Assembly (NCBI GenBank): GCA_947629545.1
Contig: CANREE010000024.1
Span: forward strand, 1-33,885
Source: an uncultured Lachnospiraceae bacterium
Lineage (GTDB): Bacteria; Bacillota; Clostridia; Lachnospirales; Lachnospiraceae
Direction: 5' to 3'
DNA length: 33,885 bases
In this document: one piece after another, positions 7,657 through 14,297 of the stretch
How positions within the stretch are numbered: the first letter of the stretch is position 1
Layout: each line of letters starts with the position of its first letter
Made by a program: the position numbers and the translations under genes
The notes under the pieces: model-generated
What the model was told of the DNA's origin: nothing
The model's database searches: none
The model's input: the letters and a program-made list of their open reading frames with translations, nothing else

Positions 7657-8367
7657 CTACTCGCTGAGATACGCCTTCTTGACCTGCTCGTTGTCCATCA
7701 TCTCACGGGCGTCGCCGCTTAAGACGATCCTGCCGGTCTCCAGCACATACGCCTTATCGGCGATGGACAGGGCTTTCTTCGCGTTCTGCTCCACCAGAAG
7801 AACCGTGGTCCCGCTCTTGTGGATCTCTTTGATAATGTCGAAGATCTCGTTCACATAGATCGGCGACAGACCCATGGACGGCTCGTCCATCAGCATCAGC
7901 TTCGGCCGCGACATCAGGGCCCGGCCCATCGCAAGCATCTGCTGTTCGCCGCCGCTTAAGGTTCCGGCCGGCTGGTTCTTGCGTTCTTCAAGGCGCGGGA
8001 AGCGCTGGTAGATACTCTTTAAGGTTTCGTCTACCTCTGCCTTGTCTTTGCGGGTGTAAGCGCCCATCCGCAGGTTCTGAAGCACCGTCATCTCCGCGAA
8101 GACCCGCCGGCCCTCCGGCACATGGGCAATGCCCATGGACACAAGCTTATAGCCGGGCGTCTTCGTGATATCGGTTCCGTTATAAATGATCTTGCCCGCC
8201 TTGGCCGGGATCAGTCCGGTGATGGTCTGCAGCGTCGTGGTCTTGCCGGCGCCGTTGGCGCCGATCAGCGCGATGATCTCTCCCTGATTCACTTCGAAGG
8301 AGATTCCCTTGATAGCCTGGATCACGCCGTAACAGACTTCCAGGTCCCTGACTTCCAGTATCGCCAT
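7657..8367 (-). CDS. livF: Branched-chain amino acid type ABC transporter ATP-binding protein LivF
   Basis: One of the two cytoplasmic ATPases of a HAAT-family importer. The 236-residue protein has Walker A GANGAGKTT (36-44), the Q-loop, signature LSGGEQQ, Walker B LMLMDEPSMGLSP and the H-loop equivalent LLVEQNAKKAL, a Gln/Asn ending characteristic of LivF. The VPEGRRVFAEMTVLQNLRMGAY motif after the helical region is also typical of LivF. The start at 8367 has a GGAGGAGAGG ribosome binding site. It lies 11 bases after livG and is last in the liv operon. Confidence 0.95.
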   Translation of the reverse strand: MAILEVRDLEVCYGVIQAIKGISFEVNQGEIIALIGANGAGKTTTLQTITGLIPAKAGKIIYNGTDITKTPGYKLVSMGIAHVPEGRRVFAEMTVLQNLRMGAYTRKDKAEVDETLKSIYQRFPRLEERKNQPAGTLSGGEQQMLAMGRALMSRPKLMLMDEPSMGLSPIYVNEIFDIIKEIHKSGTTVLLVEQNAKKALSIADKAYVLETGRIVLSGDAREMMDNEQVKKAYLSE

Positions 8368-8378
8368 GTCCTCTCCTC

Positions 8379-9308
8379 CTACTCTCCGAGATACGCCGTG
8401 ATCACGCGGCGGTCGTTCAGCACTTCCGATGTCTCGCCCTGAGTCAGCACCTGACCGAAATTGAGCACAGTCAGCCTTTCACAGATCCCCGCCACCAGCT
8501 TCATATCATGCTCGATCAGAAGGATCGTCATACTGAATTTCTCCCGGACGAAGCGAATCGTCTCCATCAGTTCCGCGGTCTCATTCGGATTCATGCCGGC
8601 TGCGGGCTCATCCAGAAGCAGAAGTTTCGGGTCCGTGGCCAGCGCCCTGGCGATCTCCAGCTTTCGCTGCTTGCCGTAGGGAAGGTTGGACGCCTTGTAA
8701 TCGCACTCCTTGTCCAGATCGAAGACGGACAGAAGCTCCATCGCCCGCTCGTTCATCTCCTTCTCGATCCTGTAGAAGGACGGCAGACGCAGAATGCCTT
8801 CCACTGTGGAATATCTGTGATGATTGTGCAGGCCCACCTTAACATTGTCCAGAACGCTCAGTTCCTTGAAAAGGCGGATATTCTGGAATGTTCTGGCGAT
8901 GCCCTCCTGATTGATCTCGATAGTCTTCTTGCCGGTAATGTTCTTGCCGTCCAGAAGGATCATACCGGTGTCCGGCTTATATACGCCGGTCAGCAGATTG
9001 AACACCGTAGTCTTGCCGGCGCCGTTGGGGCCGATCAGGCCGTAGAGCTGGCCTTTCCCGATGACTACGTTGAAACCGTCTACAGCTTTTAAGCCGCCGA
9101 AGGAGATACTGAGATTCTTAACTTCCAGGGTAGGAACCGTACCATCTTTTTCTGTCCCGGCTGCCTGATCAACAGACGCACTGATTTTCTCGCTGTCAGC
9201 CGTCTGCTTTGCCGGTGCACCAACTTTCTCCCTGCCGGCCGCCTGTCCCGCGGACGCACTGCTTTTCAGCGCGCCGTCCGACATTTTCACAGCCTTACTA
9301 TCCGCCAT
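8379..9308 (-). CDS. livG: Branched-chain amino acid type ABC transporter ATP-binding protein LivG, with N-terminal repeat extension
   Basis: The second ATPase of the importer. The ABC domain begins near residue 60 (TLEVKNLSISFGGLKAVDGF). Walker A is GPNGAGKTT (93-101), followed by ARTFQNIRLFKELSVLDNV, a LivG hallmark. The signature region is NLPYGKQRKLEIARAL, Walker B is LLLLDEPAAGMNP and the H-loop is LLIEHDM. The 309 residues exceed the usual ~255 because of a ~59-residue N-terminal Ala/Ser/Glu/Lys-rich extension made of two related units (SASAGQAAGREK and SASVDQAAGTEK). The ATG at 9308 has a good AGGAGG at livM's end and only one base separates it from the livM stop, so translation is probably coupled. 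Confidence 0.94.
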   Translation of the reverse strand: MADSKAVKMSDGALKSSASAGQAAGREKVGAPAKQTADSEKISASVDQAAGTEKDGTVPTLEVKNLSISFGGLKAVDGFNVVIGKGQLYGLIGPNGAGKTTVFNLLTGVYKPDTGMILLDGKNITGKKTIEINQEGIARTFQNIRLFKELSVLDNVKVGLHNHHRYSTVEGILRLPSFYRIEKEMNERAMELLSVFDLDKECDYKASNLPYGKQRKLEIARALATDPKLLLLDEPAAGMNPNETAELMETIRFVREKFSMTILLIEHDMKLVAGICERLTVLNFGQVLTQGETSEVLNDRRVITAYLGE

Positions 9309-9309
9309 C

Positions 9310-10371
9310 TCACGCCACCTCCTTCTTCGCGCCGCCGCGCAGTTTGCTCATGACCACGCTTCTCAGCTCGATAGCTTTCGGGCTGGAATTGAAGATTGTC
9401 ATGACGATCAGCACGATGGCGTAGATCAGCATACGGTAGTCGTTGAGTCCGCGCAGCAGCTCCGGAAGCGCCGTCAGAAGCATGGCCGCGATGATGGATC
9501 CCCGCATATTGCCGAGGCCGCCCAGCACAACGAATACGAGAATCAGGATCGACTTATTGTAGCCGAAGTTATCGGAAGACGCCTTCAGGGTAGACAGACT
9601 GTGGGCGTAAAGCACGCCGGCCATGCCCGCCAGGGCCGCCGAGATGGAAAACGCCATCAGCTTGTATTTGGTAATATTGATACCGATGGACTCCGCCGCG
9701 ATCCGATTGTCGCGGATGGACATGATCGCCCGCCCGGTTCTGGAATGGATCAGGTTCAGCACGATAAACAACGTCAGCAAAAGCAAAAGGATACCGATCG
9801 TAAAAGTAGCCGCCCGCGGCGTCCCTGTAATTCCCTGCGCCCCTTTTACGAGGATCACCCCGGTCTCTTCGTCAAGTCCCAGAGATGTCGTATCTTTCAT
9901 GGAAAAATGGAAACCGTTTGCGTCGCGTCCCACATAGAGGACGTTGATCAGGTTCTTGATGATCTCGCCGAAAGCCAGCGTCACGATAGCAAGATAGTCC
10001 CCCTTCAGCCGCAGGACCGGAATTCCGATCAGCAGACCGAAAACGCCTGCCACCGCCGCGCCTAGGATCAGCGCCAGGAAAAAGCGCAGCCCCACGCCGG
10101 GAACCGCGGTCTCCAGACAGTTGGTTAAGAATGCGCCGGAGAACGCGCCCAGGCACATGAATCCCGCGTGTCCCAGACTCAGCTCTCCCAGGATCCCGAC
10201 GGTAAGATTCAGCGACACCGCCAGGATCGCGTACATACAGAGCGGTACCAGAAGTCCCTTAAACAGACTGGTCAGGTGGCCGGTCTTATCCATCACCTGG
10301 ATCACGACCCAGAACAGGATGACCATTCCGTAGGTGACCGCATTCTGAATTCTCACTTTGTTCTTCGTCAT
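9310..10371 (-). CDS. livM: Branched-chain amino acid type ABC transporter permease LivM
   Basis: Membrane permease of the HAAT importer, 353 residues from the ATG at 10371. It has about eight to nine hydrophobic helices. The diagnostic stretches are YAILAVSLNLTVGILGELSL followed by GHAGFM, the LRLKGDYLAIVTLAFGEI motif that contacts the ATPase side, and the FVVLGGLGNMRGSIIAA motif near the C-terminus. A GTG three codons upstream (10380) directly abuts the livH stop. I prefer the ATG because AGGTGG lies at proper distance from it. It is followed by livG with one base between. Confidence 0.95.
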   Translation of the reverse strand: MTKNKVRIQNAVTYGMVILFWVVIQVMDKTGHLTSLFKGLLVPLCMYAILAVSLNLTVGILGELSLGHAGFMCLGAFSGAFLTNCLETAVPGVGLRFFLALILGAAVAGVFGLLIGIPVLRLKGDYLAIVTLAFGEIIKNLINVLYVGRDANGFHFSMKDTTSLGLDEETGVILVKGAQGITGTPRAATFTIGILLLLLTLFIVLNLIHSRTGRAIMSIRDNRIAAESIGINITKYKLMAFSISAALAGMAGVLYAHSLSTLKASSDNFGYNKSILILVFVVLGGLGNMRGSIIAAMLLTALPELLRGLNDYRMLIYAIVLIVMTIFNSSPKAIELRSVVMSKLRGGAKKEVA

Positions 10372-10380
10372 GTCCGCCAC

Positions 10381-11262
10381 CTACACTTTCTCATTGATCT
10401 TCCGGCCCAGGATGCCGGTGGGACGCACCAGCAGCACGATGATCAGCACCGCGAACACGATGGCATCCGACAACTGGGAGGAGATATAAGCCTTTGACAG
10501 ATTCTCGATAACGCCCAGCACGATGCCTCCGATCAGCGCTCCGGGGATCGATCCGATGCCTCCGAACACGGCCGCCGTAAACGCCTTGATGCCGGGCATG
10601 GAACCTGTATAGGGAGTCAGGGACGGATAGGCCGAACAGAGCAGCGCTCCCGCGATGGCCGCCAGGGCTGAACCGATGGCAAATGTCACCGCAATGGTTT
10701 TATTTACGTCGATCCCCATCAGGGACGCCGCGCCCCGGTCCTCGGAGACCGCCAGCATAGCCTGTCCGATCTTTGTCCTATTGATAAACGCAGTCAGCGC
10801 GATCATGATGATGATACAGCTGATGATCGTAACAATTGCCGTAGAGGATATAATCAGATTCCCTCCGGCCAGCACCAGATTCGGCAGACTGACCACGGAA
10901 GTAAACTGGTGCGCGTTGGAACCGAAGATCAGCAGCGCAACATTCTGCAGGAAATAACTGACGCCAATCGCTGTGATCAGAACGGCAAGGGAAGTCGCTT
11001 CACGGAGCGGCCGGTATGCGATCCTCTCTACCGTTACGCCCAACAGCGTACAGGCCAGGACGCCTGCGGCAATACCAATAAGAGGATTCAGGCCGAATGT
11101 ACTGACCACCGTAAAAATAACGAAACTGCCTACCATGATCACATCGCCGTGGGCAAAATTCAGCATCCTGGCGATTCCGTATACCATGGTATAACCCAGA
11201 GCAATGATCGCATAGACCGCTCCAAGGCTGACGCCGCTGATAAAATATGACAAAAAGCTCAT
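10381..11262 (-). CDS. livH: Branched-chain amino acid type ABC transporter permease LivH
   Basis: The partner permease of LivM, 293 residues and highly hydrophobic with about eight helices. It starts MSFLSYFISGVSLGAVYAII, then ALGYTMVYGIARMLNFAHGD, the typical LivH opening, and has AVSEDRGAASLMGIDVNKTI and KAFTAAVFGGIGSIPGALIG, matching the conserved cytoplasmic loop and C-terminal region of the family. GGAAGGTGG before the ATG serves as ribosome binding site. It is separated from the upstream binding-protein gene by 141 bases that include a hairpin with a short T-run (11344-11378). Confidence 0.96.
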   Translation of the reverse strand: MSFLSYFISGVSLGAVYAIIALGYTMVYGIARMLNFAHGDVIMVGSFVIFTVVSTFGLNPLIGIAAGVLACTLLGVTVERIAYRPLREATSLAVLITAIGVSYFLQNVALLIFGSNAHQFTSVVSLPNLVLAGGNLIISSTAIVTIISCIIIMIALTAFINRTKIGQAMLAVSEDRGAASLMGIDVNKTIAVTFAIGSALAAIAGALLCSAYPSLTPYTGSMPGIKAFTAAVFGGIGSIPGALIGGIVLGVIENLSKAYISSQLSDAIVFAVLIIVLLVRPTGILGRKINEKV

Positions 11263-11343
11263 GGACCTTCCACCTTCCCCTGATATTCTGCATCAAAGTA
11301 TACCACAGAAACAAACAATACACAATCAATTTCGAAAGAATCC

Positions 11344-11378
11344 AAAAGAGGAGCCGTCTTTTCTGACGACCCCTCCTC
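11344..11378 (-). terminator. Attenuator-like hairpin between binding-protein gene and livH
   Basis: In the RNA sense GAGGAG(GGG)TCGTC pairs with GACGGCTCCTC around an AGAAAA loop and is followed by TTTT. The bulged stem suggests partial rather than full termination, which would give more binding protein than permease. Confidence 0.55.
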
Positions 11379-11403
11379 GGATCAGATGATTCTATCTGGC
11401 CTG

Positions 11404-12678
11404 TTACTGAATCTCATATACGCCGTTTACGATCTTGGCAACGATCGGATCCTTCGTTGGTGCGCCGGAAGCGTCCCAGGTGATATTGGAACCGGTGAGT
11501 CCGTCAACAGAGATCTCAACCATCGCTGACTTCATCGCTTCGCAGATATCGGAAATGCTCATATCCGGAGTGATGCCCGCGGTCTCAGCCGCCTTCTTGA
11601 TGGCGTACACGACATCATAAGCATCCGCACCGAACTGGTTGGGATCCTCACCATATGCCGCGACATAGTCAGCCGTGAACTTCTTGCTGCTTTCCTGCGT
11701 AGTGGCAAACGGAGTCAGAAGCATAACATCCTCAGCCAGGGAAGTATCAAAATTATCCACTGTCAGGATACCGTCCATACCGTCCACACCGAAGAAGATC
11801 GGCGCGTAGCCCTTATCAGACGCCTGCTTCAGGACAATGGATGCCTCCTGATAGTAGAACGGAAGGAATACAAGCTCTGCGCCCGCTTCGTTCATCTTGT
11901 CGATCTGTACAGAGAAATCCGTCGCGCTGTCTGCTGTGAAAGCCTCCTCAGCCACGATCTCAAGTCCCTGATTCGCCGCCTCGGCCACAAAGGACTCACG
12001 GATGCCGGACGAATACTCACTGGAACTGTCGTAGATGATTCCGATCTTTGTCGCCAGTCCCTTTTCGCCCATGTAAATAGCCGCAGCAGTTCCCTGATCA
12101 GGATCAGAGAAGCAGATGCGGAATACATTGTCATGGGCAATGCACTCCTCTGCGGAAGCAGACGGAGTCATCTGGAACATATTGTCAATGGCGGTCTCCT
12201 CAGCCACGGCAATACAGGGGGCCGTAGTAACAGAACCTACCAACATCTGCATTCCCCAGTCCTTCAGGGTGTTGTAAGCGTTCACGGAATTCTGCTCTAC
12301 GTTGGCGTCGTCCTGCGGATTCAACTCAACCTGATAACCGTTGATGCCTCCGGCTTCATTGATCTCTTTCACAGCAAGCTCAGCACCGTTCCTGACCGCC
12401 AGACCATAAGCAGAAGCGCCGCCTGTAAACGGGCCAATCACGCCAAGCTTCCATGTTCCGCCCGCGCTCGCTGCATCGGCTTCCGTCTCAGCAGCGGCCG
12501 CTGTCGTATCATCCGCTGCCGCGGCAGTCGTCTCAGCAGCTGCGGCAGTCGTCTCAGCAGCTGCGGCAGTCGTCTCGGAAGACGCGGCAGTCGTCTGGGT
12601 ATCCCCGGAACCGCCTCCGCAGGCAGTCAGGGAAGCGGCCATCACAACGGCCATACCTAACGCTAATACCTTTTTCAT
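11404..12678 (-). CDS. ABC transporter substrate-binding lipoprotein, LivJ/LivK type
   Basis: A 424-residue periplasmic-binding-protein type I (HAAT) receptor anchored outside the membrane. Signal peptide MKKVLALGMAVVMAASLTAC with lipobox cysteine C20, then a Thr/Ala/Glu linker of ~45 residues, and the Leu/Ile/Val-binding fold: WKLGVIGPFTGGASAYGLAV, RNGAELAVKEINEAGGINGY, the SVTTAPCIAVAEET loop and GVDGMDGIL. The family handles branched-chain amino acids but also other amino acids, amides and urea, so the ligand is open. The ATG at 12678 has AGGAGG 8 bases upstream. The longer in-frame start adds 17 charged residues ahead of the signal peptide and is rejected. It is first in the liv operon. 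Confidence 0.94.
   Translation of the reverse strand: MKKVLALGMAVVMAASLTACGGGSGDTQTTAASSETTAAAAETTAAAAETTAAAADDTTAAAAETEADAASAGGTWKLGVIGPFTGGASAYGLAVRNGAELAVKEINEAGGINGYQVELNPQDDANVEQNSVNAYNTLKDWGMQMLVGSVTTAPCIAVAEETAIDNMFQMTPSASAEECIAHDNVFRICFSDPDQGTAAAIYMGEKGLATKIGIIYDSSSEYSSGIRESFVAEAANQGLEIVAEEAFTADSATDFSVQIDKMNEAGAELVFLPFYYQEASIVLKQASDKGYAPIFFGVDGMDGILTVDNFDTSLAEDVMLLTPFATTQESSKKFTADYVAAYGEDPNQFGADAYDVVYAIKKAAETAGITPDMSISDICEAMKSAMVEISVDGLTGSNITWDASGAPTKDPIVAKIVNGVYEIQ
12521..12597 (-). repeat. 21-bp tandem repeat coding for the ETTAAAA linker
   Basis: The unit gcggcagtcgtctcagcag plus two bases (ct) is repeated at 12521, 12542 and 12563 (last copy diverging at its end), with a partial copy at 12584. 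In-frame copies encode seven-residue ETTAAAA units directly after the lipobox region, so copy number can change without a frameshift. Confidence 0.85.
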
Positions 12679-12703
12679 AATAGTTTCCTCCTCATTCTTT
12701 CTT

Positions 12704-12771
12704 TGCCGGACTGTTTCCGGCACGCGCAATTGCGCTTTTTGTCAGTTTTTAAGGAGTTATTTCCTCAAAAA
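12704..12771 (-). promoter_or_regulatory. Structured leader of the liv operon
   Basis: Three dyads are packed in the ~95-base leader. Next to the transcription start, 12746-12755 pairs with 12762-12771 (TTTTTGAGGA-type, one mismatch). Next is a perfect 12-bp palindrome gcgcaattgcgc (12724-12735). Then 12704-12710 pairs with 12716-12722 (tgccgga/tccggca). No known riboswitch or T-box motif was recognised. Confidence 0.5.
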
Positions 12772-12780
12772 ACTTTCAAC

Positions 12781-12809
12781 ATTATAAATCCATTCCGTGC
12801 AAATGTCAA
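12781..12809 (-). promoter_or_regulatory. Consensus vegetative promoter of the liv operon
   Basis: Minus strand TTGACA (12809-12804), 17-base spacer, TATAAT (12786-12781): both hexamers are perfect matches to the sigma-A consensus. The predicted start site is near 12774, giving a leader of about 95 bases before the ATG at 12678. The only gene it can serve is the binding-protein gene and its operon. Confidence 0.9.
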
Positions 12810-12859
12810 TGCTTTTCTTATACAACATTGCACCATATCAACGTAATAAAGCAGCGAAA

Positions 12860-12914
12860 GGCCGCCTTATCGGATCATACCGCCGCTGCGGCGATTCATC
12901 CGGATAAGGCGGCC
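12860..12914 (-). terminator. Long nested hairpin terminating the glycosidase cluster
   Basis: 12898-12914 pairs with 12860-12875 (ggccgccttat on both sides, one unpaired base). The apical part holds a second GC hairpin, 12881-12893 (cgccg/cggcg). It lies just after the GH29 stop, and the RNA continues with a short T-rich stretch (TTTCGCTGCTTTATT). It separates the glycosidase operon from the liv promoter. Confidence 0.75.
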
Positions 12915-12924
12915 GCCTGAGCCG

Positions 12925-14280
12925 CTAACAGATCACAAAGCAGTCCGCGTAGAACGCCCCCGCGTCCGAGATCCCCGAAGTGTCCAGCACAACGTTTCTG
13001 CCCTGCCGTGTAAACTTCACCTCTTCGCCGGTGCGCATCAGCGTTACCTTCGAGAAGTCCTTCTCCATCTCCAGATGGATCCGGCCCGGGATCCTGACTT
13101 CGTCCTCGTACAGGAAGAACGCGTAGGTCTTCTCTCCTTTGCGGGTATAGCGGATTTTCCAGTACTCATAGGGAGCCGCCGGCTCGGTTCCGTAGATCCC
13201 GTCGCCGTGGATCCCGAGCCACCTTCCCATCTCCTTTAATGAGCGGACGCCTCCCGCGGGAAGCTTGCCGTCGGGCTGAGGCGACAGATTCAGCGCCAGG
13301 TTGCCGCCACGGCTGACCACGTCGATTAGAAGATGGACCAGCGCACGGCCGGATTTGAAATGATCGTCGTAGCGGAAGCCGAAATTCTCTCCCACCGTCG
13401 TGCAGGTCTCCCACGGAATGAAAAGCGGCTTCTCCGGTATCTGCTGTTCCGGCGTGACGATGTTCTCAAACTCTCCGCCCACCGTCCGGTCGCATACGAT
13501 CAGGTGGGGCTGAGGACCGCCGCGAAGCTTTCCGACGATCTCTCCCAGACGGATATCCTGTCCCTGATTATCCGGGCGCACCCAGCCGCCGTCCAGCCAC
13601 AGGCAGTCGATCCTGCCGTAGCGGGTCCCCAGCTCTTCGATCTGGGTATGGACATACCGGACAAATTCTTCCCAGAGCTCGGGATGCTCTTCCACCGAAT
13701 AGTTCAGGTTCCGCGTCGGCGCCTCCCCGAAGGCGCGGTGCCAGTAGGCGTCCGAATGCCAGTCCGGCTTGGAGAAATACGCGGAGATCGCCATCCCGCG
13801 GCTTCGGAATTCCTCAAAAAGATATTTCGTGATATCCGCGTAAGGGCTGTCGGAAAACGGGCAGGACGGATCCGTGATCTTATAATCGGTGGCATGGCTG
13901 TCGTACATGCAGAATCCGTCGTGATGCTTGGTGGTAAACAGCAGATACCGGAACCCGCACTCCTTCGCCAGATCCGCGATCCTGTCAGGCCGGAACTTGA
14001 CCGGATTAAAGGTTCTGTTGGCATTCCAGTACTGCTTCTTAAATGTCTCTGTGTCGGTCCAGTCGATCTCTGCCTGGGACCACGCCGCGTCCTCATCGCA
14101 CAGCGCCCAGGACTCATAGGTCCCCAGCTGGCAGCCGGGACTGAAATGCATCATGAATCCGAGCTTCAGCCCCATAAACCATTTCAAATGTTCCAAAACA
14201 GCCTGTTCCTTTGGAGGAACATACCGTTCCTCCGTGGTATAGTCGTGAACTCCTCCGACTATGATCTCATTTTCGTCCAT
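12925..14280 (-). CDS. Alpha-L-fucosidase, GH29
   Basis: Removes alpha-L-fucose from oligosaccharides. 451 residues without signal peptide, so it acts in the cytoplasm on imported sugars. GH29 features are GFMMHF (43-ish), EYW/NANRTFNPVKF, TKHHDGFCMYDS (H119, H120) with the fucose-binding histidines, and LWLDGG in which D230 fits the conserved nucleophile. Later come VGENFGFRYDDHFKS and RGGNLALNLSPQPDG, both typical. The acid/base residue varies in GH29 and I do not assign it. A short beta-sandwich ends the protein (about 360-451). ATG at 14280 is preceded by AAAGGA. An in-frame GTG at 14301 overlaps the previous stop and is less likely. It lies 17 bases after the GH2 gene. Confidence 0.94.
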   Translation of the reverse strand: MDENEIIVGGVHDYTTEERYVPPKEQAVLEHLKWFMGLKLGFMMHFSPGCQLGTYESWALCDEDAAWSQAEIDWTDTETFKKQYWNANRTFNPVKFRPDRIADLAKECGFRYLLFTTKHHDGFCMYDSHATDYKITDPSCPFSDSPYADITKYLFEEFRSRGMAISAYFSKPDWHSDAYWHRAFGEAPTRNLNYSVEEHPELWEEFVRYVHTQIEELGTRYGRIDCLWLDGGWVRPDNQGQDIRLGEIVGKLRGGPQPHLIVCDRTVGGEFENIVTPEQQIPEKPLFIPWETCTTVGENFGFRYDDHFKSGRALVHLLIDVVSRGGNLALNLSPQPDGKLPAGGVRSLKEMGRWLGIHGDGIYGTEPAAPYEYWKIRYTRKGEKTYAFFLYEDEVRIPGRIHLEMEKDFSKVTLMRTGEEVKFTRQGRNVVLDTSGISDAGAFYADCFVIC

Positions 14281-14297
14281 CGCAGAACCGTCCTTTC

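Noticed and set aside
12679-12780. T-box or amino-acid riboswitch in the liv leader
   Set aside because: The leader is only ~95 bases, with no T-box sequence (TGGNACCGCG-like) and no lysine/glycine riboswitch core that I recognise.
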